Assembly: GCA_025531455.1 (NCBI GenBank)
Contig: JAMYHL010000025.1
Coordinates: 248,001-312,000 of the forward strand
Reading direction: 5' to 3'
From: Apiotrichum sp. Y4204
Lineage: Eukaryota; Basidiomycota; Tremellomycetes; Trichosporonales; Trichosporonaceae
DNA: 64,000 nt
Part shown: positions 34,807-46,606 of the stretch, piece by piece
Layout: each line of letters starts with the position of its first letter
Position numbering within the stretch: position 1 is the stretch's first letter
Position numbers and translations under genes: made by a program
The notes under the pieces: model-generated
Database searches by the model: none
What the model was told of the DNA's origin: nothing
The model's input: only the letters and a program-made list of their open reading frames with translations

Positions 34807-35738
34807 ATGTCCCTCGTCTTCCCGGGCACAGAGATTCCGCTCCCCCCAACCTCAAAGTCCGTGACTTTTGGCCCTGGCATCGCCGCTGCGCCAGTACACG
34901 GCAGCGACGCAAAGTACGTCGCAACGCGGGCGGGCCTCCTGTCCTCGGCCAAGGCGCGCGACCGCGGCGAGAGTATCTGGGTCGAGGGCTTTTCGAAGCG
35001 GTACATCCCCGCGCAGCGCGATATTGTGCTCGGGACGATTATCGCACGTCACGCTGAGGGATACCGTGTTGATCTGGGGAGCGCACACATGGCTGCCTTG
35101 GATGCGCTCGCGTTCGAGGGCGCGACGAAGCGCAGCAAGCCGAATCTCAAGGTGGGTAAGAGGGAGGTTTGGGCTGACTCTAGGTTGGGACGCTTGTGTA
35201 TGCGCGTGTGTCGCTTGCGAATCGTGATATGGAGCCGGAACTCGAGTGTGTCGACCCCGCGACGGGCAAAGCAGAAGGATTCGGAGAGCTCAAGGGCGGG
35301 CTGATGGTCGAGTGCTCGCTTGAGCTGTGTCGGAAGTGAGTGGTAACAGGAAGCAGCGTGCTATGCGCTGGTTTCCTTCTTTGACCGGGCTGTCTTGAGT
35401 GGGGAATAGGCTCTCATGGTTGCTGCTGTTGTTATTGAGATCAATCAGCACATCAAGCCAGAGGGACTGTCCTACCCATCGCAAGCCGTCCCTCCCCACA
35501 CCACGCGAACAGACCCACTAACCACAGACTCCTCTCTCCAAAATATCCGCTCCTCCCGCTCCTCGCCGCCCACATCCCCTTCGAGACGGCGATCGGGCTG
35601 AACGGCCGCGTGTGGTTCAAGACTGGATCAGTGTACCAAAGCATTGCGCTGCGCCGCGTGCTCGAGCTCGTGGATGCTGGCGAGCTGGCAGTCGAAAAGG
35701 CGGCGGTTGATGCGCGGGTGAAACAGCTGCTCGCATAG
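34807..35738 (+). CDS. RRP40: Exosome RNA-binding subunit Rrp40
   Basis: Three exons (34807-35151, 35184-35335, 35528-35738; introns 32 and 192 nt) give 235 residues. The N-terminal domain has FPGTEIPL and FGPGI; the S1 domain contains GDS-like SIWVEGFSKRYIPAQRDIVLG split around 55-80 and VGTLVYARV; the C-terminal KH domain has the GLNGRVWFKT signature. Rrp40 is one of the three cap proteins of the nuclear/cytoplasmic RNA exosome that trims 7S pre-rRNA and degrades RNA. Length fits the family (about 240). It shares a promoter region with the BEM46-like gene. Confidence 0.9.
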
Positions 35739-36112
35739 ATTCATAGTGTATAGTATTGCATTTTGTGGTTGCTATGTGAGGCGGGGCGACAGAAGCAGCC
35801 GCATTTTAGGCGTTCTCACGTAGTGTACTGTGGGATCTTCATTTCCGGACTTGTAGCACTTCCGTTCGATGAGAGACGCTCAGATTCTTGCGGTGCTTGC
35901 CATCAACAGTGCAAGACCACATCAAAGGAACGTGGGACAGTCTCGGTATGCAGCGTGTCTGAATAGCGCAATGGGCAACCGTTGTGACCCGTTATCCATC
36001 GCTGTCTCCTCTCCCGTCCCCTTCCGTCCCCTCTTGTCCCCATCGATCCATACACCATACGCCATTTTCCAAGATATCCATCTCTCGTACAACATAAAAA
36101 ACGCGGCACCCT
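35739..36112. other. Convergent intergenic interval between RRP40 and CGR1
   Basis: 374 bp of 3' flanking sequence for two convergent genes. Nothing else is seen. Confidence 0.5.
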
Positions 36113-36628
36113 CTATCCGTTGATCTTCTTGGAGCGGCCCTGGCGCTGATGGGTGAGCAAAGTCCGAGAACGGCGAACCCACCTTGCGCATGCGCTGCAG
36201 CTTCTTGGCCGACATCTTGGCCGCCATGTTCTCGAGACGCTCCTTCTCCTCTTTGCGCGCGCGGCGTTCCCGGATCCGTGTTGCCTTTCTGGACCGTCAG
36301 CCCCAGCCCACCATCATGGGATCGCCGTCATAAAGCTCCATGCACTCGGTACTCACGACTCGCGCTCGGCCTCAGCCTCATCCTTCAACTCCTGCTCGAC
36401 AGCCTTGATGGCCTTGCGCTCCGTCTCCTTCTCCATGCGCTTCGCGTACGAGCTCCGCAGCGACGCGGGCATCGTGCTCCGCCTTGTTGCGCTCTTCTCC
36501 CCCTTCCACGCCTTGCCGTGCGTGCGCCCGTTCGCGGACGGGCGGACTTCGAGCACGAGCGGGGTTGCGGGCATGTCGGCGGAGCCCTTGGGCAGCGGGG
36601 CGCGCGGGTCGGTCGGGAAAGCGTCCAT
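36113..36628 (-). CDS. CGR1: Cgr1-like rRNA-processing protein
   Basis: Three exons (36357-36628, 36183-36288, 36113-36145) give 136 residues. The C-terminal half is the Cgr1 pattern: a WKGEKS-type motif, SYAKRMEKETERKAIK, then RIRERRARKEEKERLE, MSAKKLQRMRK and a basic end RSKKING. Cgr1 is a small nucleolar protein needed for processing of pre-rRNA for the large subunit. The last exon carries only 10 codons plus the stop, yet it completes the conserved basic tail, which supports the splice model. Length matches the family (about 120-140). Confidence 0.87.
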
Positions 36629-37135
36629 TTTGAGTGAGGTTGGAAGTGGTAGTGAAGGAGTGGGGATGCACTTTCGTCTGGAAATTGTGCACAAAGGTCG
36701 GGTGGCAACTGAAACTGTGAGCAGTCACTCGGTTCAAATCTTTTACTCCCGTATGACCTTCAGACGGAGATCCCCCGCTTCTCCGACACGCGTCCCTCCC
36801 TTCTCAGGGTCCAAGATGGCTGGTCGTCGCGATCATGTCGTCCTTGCTCGCCATTGGCCACAGCGGGTACGCTCATCCTGCGAAATTCATGTCCTGACAG
36901 ACAGACGTGGATGTGTGGACGAGATTGTGGGTTTTGTTGTTCCTCCAACCTCTCCTTTTGCCATCCATCCTCCATCCATCTCCATCCATCCTAACCTTGT
37001 CCCGCTTCTCGTTCTTGTCACGCGTCTGTCTATTGTCGCTGCTCGTCGCTTATCCTGCCCTCTCCCCTCTCCTCCTCTCCCCCTCTCTTCTCTCCCCTCC
37101 TTTCTCCTTCCTGGTCGCCTGTCCTCGTCTCCTGT
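36629..37135. promoter_or_regulatory. Divergent promoter of CGR1 and CDT1 with pyrimidine tract
   Basis: 507 bp between divergent starts. Positions ~36945-37130 are very CT-rich on the + strand directly before the CDT1 ATG, a common leader composition in basidiomycete genes. Repeated CCATCCATC occurs near 36960-36990. No specific site is assigned. Confidence 0.55.
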
Positions 37136-39079
37136 ATGGACGTCTCCACGCCCCGCAAGCGCACGGCCGCGCACCTCGACGAAGGCACGCCTACCACAGT
37201 GCGCAAGCGGCGCTCCGAGCGCGTGTGAGTGTGGATAAACTGTTACCTCTCTTTCACCGATACTAATGACAGTGCCGCCACACCCCGCCCAGGGCCGCTC
37301 GCGACGCCGACGAGCCGGCGTCGGAAACCCGTCGCCGTCCAGGCCTTGGATGACCCGGATGAGGACGAGCCCACGCCTCGCGCAGAGGCACCCCCGACGC
37401 CGGCGTGCAGCAGCGCCAGTACCAGCACCCTCCCCACGCCTAAACCCGCGCCGAAACGCGCACGTCTTCCGGAACACCTCCAGAACCTCCTGACGCTCCA
37501 CCACGCATTCAACCTCGCGCTCAGTCTCGGGATCGCGGTCGAGCTCCCTGTCCTCCCCCCGCATCCGGCGAGTACGACGCGCCTCCCAGTCCCGGATATC
37601 TCGAACCTGATTGCGCTGCGCGCACCCGTCGAGCAGACCGCTGGCCGGCGGTTCGGGACACAGGAGCTTGCGCGCCTCGCGTGGCTTTGGACATGGGACG
37701 GCGAGTCGCTCCCTGCCGAGTCATCGTCTAAGGGAAAAGAGAAGGAGGACGACAACCCCTTCCTCGTCAAGCCGGCCGTTCCTTCCTCGACTGCAGCGTC
37801 AATAGCTGGACTAGGATATCTGATCACCACGACACGCACGATCTGCCCTTCCTCTGGGCGGCGCGTGCACACGCACGGGATCGGCATTGAGCTCGAGCTC
37901 CAGCCCGGCGAGACGCGCCAGGTGCTCATGGGAGGTGGAGAGGGCGGGCTCGGGAACCGCGGCGTCGGCGGAGGACTACGGGCGATCAACCGCTGGACGG
38001 CGGCGGGTGAGGCGAGGGAAGAGGTCGTGCGCCGGCGCCTGGAGCGCTGGGTCGAGCTCAATGGCGGGACGGTGAGTAGCTTTTTGTCGCTGTTGTAAGC
38101 TAATCCCAGATCGAGCCGCCGGAGGAATCATCCCTCTCTCACCTCCCGACTCCGACGACGCGAGACAGCGGTCGGTGCACTATCCCGCCGATCCCGCTTC
38201 TCCCCCTCCCGAAGCTCCCAACGACACTGCTAGCCGACTCGCCGTCCGCGCGCCTCTTCGCGGCCGCCGATCTGCCCCCACCGCCAGCGTTCGCCTCCTC
38301 CAAACTGAAAGAGCCATTTGCGACCCCGAAAAAGACCACCATCCCAGGCCTCTCGGACCCCTTTGAGATCAAGGACAAGGACAAGACGCCGCAGACACCA
38401 AAGGGCTCGCTGCAGGAACGCAACCAGGCGATGCTTGAGCGGGTGAGCTTATCTGCGACGATTGACAGCTGACGTCAGATCAAGGCGCGCTCGAGCTCCA
38501 AGGCCGCGAGCCGCACCACGCTGGCGAGCGCACTCGACTCGCCGGGCGTCATCCATCGCTCGGGCGCGAACGACCTCCGGCGGCGCAGCATGCTCTCGCG
38601 CCTCGAGGGCGTGGCGGAGGGAGTGTGGATGTGAGTTCCTTCACGTTTGTTCGCTACTAACTCTCAGGATGTTCTCTGCCCCGTCTCCCGGACCAAACTC
38701 GCTCCCCACCGCTCCTCGCGGAAGTCGCAAAGCCATCCCGCTCCGCGAAGTCGCAGACATGATCACAAAGTCGTCCAAAACCCCCATATCGGACGCCGAG
38801 GCAGTCGCCTCCCTTAAGATGCTCACGGATCTGTGCCCCTTCTTCCTAAGCTGCAAGATGGTGGGGCGGCACGAATGGCTCGAGATAGGATCCTCGCTCG
38901 CGCCGCCCCCAAGCCCCAGCGAACAGGCATTTACGTCGCCGCAGTCGAGTCCGCGCGCGCCGCGCGTCGCGGGCCTCACCTCGCCGTCCCTGTCTGGTCC
39001 GGCTAGTCCTGGGCGCGTGAGGCGCACGGGGCTCGCGAGGGTGCGTGAGGTCATCCGCCGCGAGCTTGGCGAGTGGTAG
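37136..39079 (+). CDS. CDT1: DNA replication licensing factor Cdt1
   Basis: Five exons (37136-37224, 37273-38071, 38110-38442, 38479-38630, 38668-39079) give about 594 residues. A basic, Ser/Thr-Pro-rich head is followed by the middle domain beginning LPEHLQNLLTLHHAFNLAL, which matches the start of the Cdt1 geminin-binding fold. The C-terminal winged helix reads SLQERNQAMLERIKAR, SRLEGVAEG, LREVADMI and LTDLCPFFLSCKM, the arrangement used to bind Mcm2-7. Cdt1 delivers MCM helicase to origins with ORC and Cdc6 in G1. Cdt1 is poorly conserved, so this rests on domain order and signature positions rather than identity. Long Pro-rich linkers separate the domains. Confidence 0.78.
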
Positions 39080-39606
39080 TTTGATGTAGCATTTCAGAAG
39101 TTAGAAGTCAGAGAAGTCAGAAGTAGCAGTCGAGAGTCAGAAGTCTAGTTTATACAGTATATACCGTACACTATTTGCGTTCCAGATTTGTTTATGTATT
39201 ATGCATATGCTGCCATCATGAGTTTTCCTGATGGCTCTCGAAACACTAGGCATTCCTCAGTACATTTCCCGCCGGGGGCCATTGACGACCGCCGAGTTTC
39301 GAACGGCATCTGCGGACCTGAACGCTGAGCAACGGATTCTGGCAAATATGTAGTGGCAGCAACTGAGCCTCGCAAGTTCTGAGGGCCAAGACTGAGATGG
39401 CAGGGGAAAAGTGTGTCCTCTCATCTCATCTGCTCCAACCTTGCTGGACATTGGCTTCCACCAAGTCATTTGCATATGACTGGAGGAACAGCTTTTCTTT
39501 CTCATTTAACTGCCGCTCCTCCGTTGATCTCCCGAGCCATTGGACCGAATTCCTGCGAGCCGATGCATAAGAAATGATAGAAAACCGTCTATGAAATATG
39601 GGTATA
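39080..39606. other. Convergent intergenic interval between CDT1 and RRP5
   Basis: 527 bp of 3' flanks. A short run of AGAAGTCAGAAGT-type repeats at 39100-39150 follows the CDT1 stop. No coding sequence is supported. Confidence 0.5.
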
Positions 39607-42600
39607 TTACTCGTCGTCGCTGTCGCTGCTATCCTCTCCGCTCTCCACCTTCGAGTTGGCAAGCACCCACTCGCGCGCGCGGCTCTTGGCCTTATCCTGC
39701 CCCGCCGCATCGCCAATCCGCGACTCGAGCGCGAGCCACTTTTTGAACAAAAACCTGCCCGTCAGTCCCCAATTATATTTTATCTAAAACAACTCACTTG
39801 GCGCGCTTCTGCGTGAGTTTCTGCTCGAGTGCGCGCTCCACGAGGCCGCGCACACCGCCAATGTCCCCGCCCTTGGCCACCTGGTCGATGTACACGTTCC
39901 ACACGTCGAGGCGGCGCGGCGCACGCGAGAGAATACCTTCAAACAGGGTCTTGCCCCGCTCGGCGTCGCCGTGCTTGAACTCGAGCAGCGCCATCTTCTG
40001 CGTTACATCGATGTCTGGGGTTAGTCCTAGAGTCTGAGGTTGTATGAAAGCACTCCGCACACCTCTACTCACGCTTGCTCTTCTCGAGGCTCTGGAGCGC
40101 GCGGGGGAGGAGCGCCCGCGCGGCCGCGACATCGCCCTTGCGGAGGTAGTAGTCGGCAAAGCGTGCCCAAGTGTCTGGGAAGGCGGAGAACTTTTTCAGC
40201 ATCTTCTTGTACACGTCCTCCTCGCCGTCCTTGCCGGCCGCGGCGAGGGCGTCGGCGTAGCGCGTGAACACTGAGCGCGCGTCGTTGTGCGCCACGGCCT
40301 CCTTGAAGACTTCTTCTGTGCTCGCCGGCGTGCCGAATCCGAGCTCGAGGTTGACCAACGCCATCCACACGTTGAGCTTCTCCTCCTCTTCCCGGAAGTG
40401 GATGCGCTCGAGAGCTTGCCGTCCGACGGAGCGCGCCTTGTCGACCTCGTGCAGCTGCAGCAGGAAAGACATGTACTGGATCCACAGGAAGGACGAGTTC
40501 GGGGATGCGAGCAGCGCACGCTCAAAGTCCGAGATCGACTCGGGGCGCGACTCGCCGACAGCCGTGGCCGCCAGGTCCACCGCCTTCTTCTTCCCCTTGG
40601 CGGCCTTGGTCGGCGCCGCGTCCTCCGACTCGGAGTCAGAGTCCGAGGATGACTCGCTGTCGGGGGCGCCGCCAGTCCAGTCGAAGCCGCCGGCAAGCGA
40701 GAGCGCCGTCGACCCGTCCGCCGTGGAGATCTTCTTCTGAGCCTTCGAGCTTCCAGCAGGAGCAGTGTCAATCTGGTGTAAGCTGATGACTCAGACGGGC
40801 TAGCTTACCTCCTCCTCCTCTTCATCATCGTCGTCGTCGTCGTCCTCCTCATCGTCGTCCTCAGCCTCGTCGTCATCATCCTCATCGTCCTCAGCGCCAT
40901 CCATGACCTCGTCATCGGAACCGAGAAGCTTAATCTCGTTCTCCTCGTCAGAGACCTCCTCGCCCTCGTCCTCGTCCTCATTCTCGTCCTCCTCGTCCTC
41001 CTCGTCATCGTCCTCCTCCTCGTCATCCTCCTCCTCAGCCTCCGCACTCTCATCCTCGTCCATCTTGTCCCCAAACTCGTCCGCAAAGTGGCTGGCCTTG
41101 ACCGAAAAGTTGATCTTGTTCTTCTCGGCATCAACAGACAGCACAACAGCGCGCACAGTGTCGCCCTCACGGAAGCCGCGGAGCGCCTGGCTGACGTCCT
41201 GCTTCTTGTTGTCCGAGATCTCGCTGCGGTGGCACAGGCCGCTGATGTCGCTGCCCTCAGGGCGGAGGAAGAGGCCAAAGCTCTCCACGCGCTTCACCGT
41301 CGCGGTGACCTTTTGGCCCTCGGTAAAGTCGGAAATTGTGAGCTTTGGGCCCTTGGTCTTCTGCGGGCGTTCGCGAGTGCGCAGCGACATCTCGACGCGG
41401 CCGTCCGAAACACTCAGGATCTTGCCGCTCACGAGCTGGTTGACCGCAAACCGCGGCTTCCAGTCCTTGACAAAGTCGTCGAACAGCTCCTTGATCATCA
41501 CGCGGGCAGTGACGGTGCGGCCGAGCGAAACGAACAGGCCGTTGTTCGCGATGCTCTTGACAAGACCACGGATCGCCTGGCCGGGCTTGAGGGAAGAGGC
41601 ATCGTCGACCTCGGGGTCGACAACCGTGGTCTTCTTGTCGGGCTGGGTGCGCGACGTGCGAGTCGAAAGGTCGATGTTCTTGCCGTCAATTTTGAGGATG
41701 TAGCACATCGTGTTCTCGTCAACAACGAGGTTGCCCTCGCCGGCCGCAACCGAGAGGTCGTCGGCCATGTCGGTGGGCGAGACGCGGCCGCGGGCCTTTC
41801 CGCCGAGGCGGACGATGGCGCCAGCAGGCGAACGGGAGATGACCCGGCCGGGGACGATATCACCAACGGCGAGCTCGCCAACTGCGCGGGAGGGAGCCGA
41901 GATACCGGTGTTCTTGCGCTTATTGGCGACGATGAGCAGACCCGAGGTGGCGTTCTTGGACACGACGACCAGGTCGTCAACCTTCTCGCCGACCTTGAGA
42001 GACTTGCGGAGCTCGTCGACGCCCATGCCGCGGTGGTTGGAGAGGTTGGAGAGGGAGAGGAGGGCTGTGAGCTGCGAGGGCACGAGGGTGACGACGACCT
42101 GCTCGGCGTGGACCTGCGCGACGATGCCGTTCACCTCCGCGCCAACCTCGAGCTTGGCGGCCGCGACAGCGGTCGGGAGCGCCTGGCGGACCGAGGCGAC
42201 AAGCTTCTGCCTATCGGCGTCAACCTCCGTGATGCGCACATTCACCGGCTTGCCGACGTAGAAGATGTCGGAGAGGTTGGTGACAAAGTTCTGGCTCGCC
42301 TCGGACTGGGGAATGAAGGCGCGAAGGCCGCCAAAGAGGTCGACGATGCATCCCTTGTCGAGGATCTTGGAGACGACAGCGGGTGTGATCTCACCAGCCT
42401 TGACGTCGGCGAAGGAGGCGGGGACAGGGAGGTCGCTGTCAACGAGCGACTTCTTGAGCGTGAGGATAACACGGTTGCGGGCCTGCTCCAGGGCAAAGAC
42501 ACGGGCCTTGACGCTCGACCCAACCTTGAAGCGCTTCTCGGGATGCTTGAGGCGGATGTCGGCGTAGTGGAGGGGCCAGACGACGCCGTCGACCGAGCCC

Positions 42601-44324
42601 TGGACGTTGACGAACAGGCCCTTGTCGGAGAGCTTGCGGACGGTGCCCTTGAGGATCTGGCCGACCTGGAGCTCGCCGACCTGCATGAACACCTGGTCGA
42701 GGACCTTCTGCTCAAAGGAGAGGAGCAGCAGGCCGTCAAGCGGCGAGTGGCCGATAACGCGGGCGCGGTGGTAGGTTCCGGGCTTGAACTGGCCGGTATT
42801 CGCCGAGAGGGACGGGACGCGCTCGTCGGAAAGATGCGAGATGTGGGTGAAGCCCTCGATGCCGTCGTCGGTGCGGCAGACGACTCCCCAGTCGGGGATC
42901 ACGCGGATGACCTTGACGGACTTGATCATCTTGCCGATCGGGATCGCCTCCTCGAGGGGCGTCTTCTTGTCGGCCGCGAGCGGGGAGGCGAGGTTGAAGA
43001 TGTGGGGGAGGACGGAGAGAGCAAAGCGGCGGTCCGAGGAGCCAGAGACAGTGTCGTAGAGAACACGCGCCTTGAGCTTCTTGCCAATCTTGAAGCGGTC
43101 GTCAATGTCGTCCTCGCCGAGGCCGAGGTGAGAGAGGTCGATGGTGCCGTCGTAGAAGCCACAGATCTTGACGTTGAGGCCTGAGGGAACGACGGCAGTA
43201 ACGAGCACGGAGACAAGCGCGCCGGGAATGATGGAGGAAATGTTGGAGACCTCCGTGAGGGCAGAGTGGACAAGTGTCTGGGGGTCGAGGGTGAGCGATG
43301 CGACGCGGCCACCAGCCTTGACCTCCGAGACGGTAGTGTTGACGAGCTGCCCGGGAATGAGGGCTCCGGCTGGGGTCAGCAGAGTACACCAGACGCACTC
43401 ACAAGACACATTCTTCTCAACGTCCTCTGTGGGGATAAAGCCCTCCACACTTGCGAGGGCAGCGTCGCCGAATCCGAGGCCGACGCGGTATCCCTTGTCC
43501 TCCTTCGAGATGACCTCGCCGGTGATCTTGAATCCAGTTGCGAGGTCGGCCTTGGCGATCTCAGAGTTGATCTTCTCGGGAACGAGAGTAAGCTCGGCAC
43601 GCGCTGCAAGACGGGTCATCTCTGAGACGGGGTACTGCGCGATGAACGCCTGCGATGCGGTGGGGAAGAGGTTGACGACCTTGGCGGGGAAGTACTGCCC
43701 GGGCGAGAAGATGTCGACGAGATCCGGTGCGCCAGTCTCCTCGTCTTCGTCCTCGTTCTCGTCCTCGGACATGGCGTCCATGTCGGCATTCAACGCGGCG
43801 GTGAGCGTCTTTGATACCTCGGTGATAGGCACGTGGGCGAGAAGGTTGTTGGGGAGGGAGACAATGAGATGGAGGGGAAGGACGGTGTGCACGCGAGCAA
43901 GGACTAGTGTGCCGGGGACGAGGCGCTTGTAGCTGAGCTCCTCGACACGAATCGTTTCCTTTTCGCGCTCGATGCGCTCCGCGTCCTTGGCCGAGTTGCT
44001 CTTCTTGATGCGCTTGGCGTGCCGTTCCGAGATGGAGCGCACCTTCTTACCCGACTTGGCGCCCGCCTCCGCCTCAGCCTCGGCCTGGGCCTCGCGCTTG
44101 CCCTCGTTCCGCGCCTGCTTGTTCTCAAACGCCGTAAGTGCACTCCCGCCGCCACGGGGGAAGTCCACCTCTTCGCTCAGCAGCGAACTCTTAAACACCG
44201 GCATCGGTGCCGGCGCGTTGCGCTCCGCGCGGTCGCGGCCTGTACCTGCTGATGTGCGCGCCTTCTTTGCGTGCGGGGAGGACCCGCCCGCCTGCGCGCG
44301 CTTCTTGCTTGGTGCTGGGGCCAT
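39607..44324 (-). CDS. RRP5: rRNA biogenesis protein Rrp5
   Basis: Five exons (43403-44324, 40809-43369, 40073-40772, 39798-40014, 39607-39754; introns 33, 36, 58 and 43 nt) give about 1515 residues. About twelve S1 RNA-binding repeats can be picked out by starts such as PGTLVLARV, PGQLVNTTV, KGTVRKLSDKGLFV, PGRVISRS, RGLVKSIANNGLFVSLG and ATVKRVESFGLFL. They are followed by an extreme Asp/Glu tract (about residues 1080-1160) and a C-terminal HAT/TPR-like block (FERALLASPNSSFLWIQY, DVWNVYID, KKWLALE). Rrp5 is the large early pre-ribosomal factor required for both 18S and 5.8S/25S rRNA maturation. It is the largest gene in the window and keeps its coding mass in one exon. Confidence 0.93.
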
Positions 44325-44889
44325 GGTGCGCCCTTTTGGATTTGTGGTGTGGGTTGTGGAGAGAGGGTGAGATTGAGGTCGAGCGGAAGAGCTGCTCGAG
44401 GAGGTCACCAGCTGGGGTGGGTGGATGTGGGATCTTGAAATTTCTGGGTGGTGGGTGAAGAAATTTGTTATGGAGAGGAAATGCCATGAAAATCTCACGC
44501 GCGTTTTGCGTGGCTTTTACGTGGCTTCTGCGTGGCCTCCACTTTTCCTTTGCCCCTGCCTGTAGCGTGATCCCCGGATGTGATATCCGTTCGCTGTTGC
44601 CCGAAAGCAGCCACAACGAGCACAGCGAGCAATGTCAAAGTTCCGAGAACGTTATCTACATTGCTTTTGCCAAAGCCCTTGTCGCACATTGACCCATCGA
44701 ATCACCCCAAGTTCAGCAGACACACAGCACAGAGGCAAGAGACAGAAGAAGAGGGGATACCCTCTCGCTCGCGGCTCTTCATTGCTCCTCACCATATCCA
44801 TAGCTACGACCAAACGACAACTTCCTATTGCATACCTCACTCCACCCCCGTCCACCTTCCATCACCCGGCGCCACCCTTAGTCCTTTCG
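44325..44889. promoter_or_regulatory. Divergent promoter of RRP5 and SGF11
   Basis: 565 bp between divergent starts; both promoters must be here. A short GCGTGGCTTTTACGTGGCTTCTGCGTGGC series (three GTGGCTT-type units) lies at 44508-44540. No factor is assigned. Confidence 0.5.
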
Positions 44890-46242
44890 ATGCCCTCGCC
44901 CGAAATCCGCGCCTACGTGAGTTACTCCCATTTCCACACACTCACACCAGGCCGAGGCCATCTTTGCGGACCTGCTCGCGGACAGCGTGCTCAGCACCAC
45001 CATCGAGGCGCACCGCGAGATCAAGCGCGGGCAGGCTGTGTGCGCGACCTGTGGGACAAGGTGGGTGGCGTGTGTGATGGTGATCATTGTGATTGTGTTT
45101 GTGTCATTGTGTCATTGTGACAGTACCACCGTCAGCTCCAATGTTCAACCTTCATGCACTCGGGCTGTCAATGTCATCTAACCATCACCGACTTCTTTGT
45201 CCCTCCACTGACACCAGATGTCGCTCACACGCCCCCATCGCGCCAACATCCGGGGCCTCGTCCGCCGCGCCCTCGCGTGAACCGTCGCCCGCCAAAACAC
45301 CCACACTCCGTTCAGCGGGGTACGCTGTTGGTCCTGAGCGGGGTACAGGTGGCGGGACAGGGATCGGAAGCGGGAGCGGGCGCATGGACGGCGCGGGGAA
45401 CGCGTTCTTTGACTGTCTTGTTTGTGGGAGAAGTGTGAGTGTTGTGGTCTAGCTGAAAGGCCGGGGTGGTTTTGCGCGCCACTGGCCGTCCATACTTTTG
45501 GGCCATGATCATGCCTTGACTCGCGAAGACGGGGCAATGGGTCCTCGGCTGAGCTGTTTCCAATCATCCAGAGTTCTCATCCCAGAGCCTCGATCACTGA
45601 CACCCAGGTAACGTCCGCCCGATATGCCCCGCATCTGGCGTCCTGTCTCGGATTCTCCGGCTCGACGCGCCGCGGCGCGTCACGAATGGCAGCCGCAAAG
45701 GCACGGATGGGGAGCGAGCGCGCGAGCCCCAGCCCATATCTTGCGAGCGAGAACGACAGCGATGCTGACAGCACGAGCGGGAAGCGGAAGAGTGAGTTAA
45801 GGCCCATCCACTGTAACTGACACCAGAATACAACGGGATGAAGCGGGGTGCGTCGCCGACCAAGATGTTCAAGAAGAAGCACGCGCCGCACGCAGGATCC
45901 GCCCCGCCACCATCGACGAACAAGCCGCATGCGCCATCGCGCCTCGGCCGGCCGCCAATCAACAAGGCGCACTCGGCATCGCCGCTGAGCCCGGACAAGG
46001 AGAAGGACAAGCTGTCGTTCCGGAAACGCGAGGGCTCGGCGGCGTCGACCGCGAGTGCCGTGTCGCGGCCGCGGAGCGCCACTCCCAGCGTGGGGCGGAA
46101 GACTGTCCCGGGGCAGAACAAGGCCGCGCCGGGGCAGGCGGGCCAGAAGACGCTACCTGGCGCGGGGGCGGGTACGCCGCCGGTCAGCGGGCAGGTGCAG
46201 GAGACGGGGGACGAGAGCTCCGAGGCGGACGACGACTACTAG
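44890..46242 (+). CDS. SGF11: SAGA-associated factor Sgf11
   Basis: Five exons (44890-44916, 44951-45060, 45218-45434, 45608-45791, 45827-46242) give 317 residues. An N-terminal helix (EAIFADLLADSVL...) of the kind that docks on Sgf73/Sus1/Ubp8 is followed, after a Gly/Ser linker, by the Sgf11 zinc finger: Cys112 and Cys115 in CLVCGR, then His127 and Cys131 in YAPHLASCLG. Sgf11 is part of the SAGA deubiquitinase module; its finger binds the nucleosome acidic patch so Ubp8 can remove ubiquitin from H2B. The ~150-residue basic, Ser/Pro-rich tail is an extension over short yeast Sgf11. An extra Cys cluster (Cys40, Cys43, Cys47) precedes the linker. Confidence 0.83.
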
Positions 46243-46606
46243 CGCGCTGTGCGCACCGCGCTGGGATCTGGCTGTATCATGAGATGTATCTGTTTTGTGT
46301 GGGCGCGTGTGGGGTAAAGAGTGGACGGATAGGTGAAAGAAAGAATGTGTGGGTCCTGGAGGGGGCATTTGCCACGTTTCGTGTTTCGTCACCAACGCAA
46401 CACGGTCCCCTTCCGGTGCGCGTCCGCGTTCGAGATTAACATCCTGGTCTCGACATAGATATCCCCCCACCTCCCAACTCGCTATCCCTACTTCCTAGTC
46501 ACTACTTCCAACTCGTGCTTGTCAACTTCTAGCTTCTGGGGACGTCGCAGCGGACAGGTCTCCGGCCCCTTCTTCCTCCCTTCCCCCATCTCCCGGGACC
46601 CCTCCA
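46243..46606. promoter_or_regulatory. Intergenic interval with TRS65 promoter
   Basis: 364 bp between tandem + strand genes; it should hold the SGF11 3' end and the TRS65 promoter. CT-rich toward the ATG. No element is assigned. Confidence 0.5.

Noticed and set aside
36728..36745. GGTTCAAATC resembling a tRNA B box
   Set aside because: The flanking bases cannot form a T stem, and no A box or acceptor stem is found upstream.
41088..43184. A 698-codon open frame on the + strand, antisense to RRP5
   Set aside because: It mirrors the S1-repeat exon of RRP5, whose strong bias against TTA, CTA and TCA codons removes stops from that antisense frame. The translation shows no domain, only Leu/Asp/Glu/Val-rich mirror sequence.
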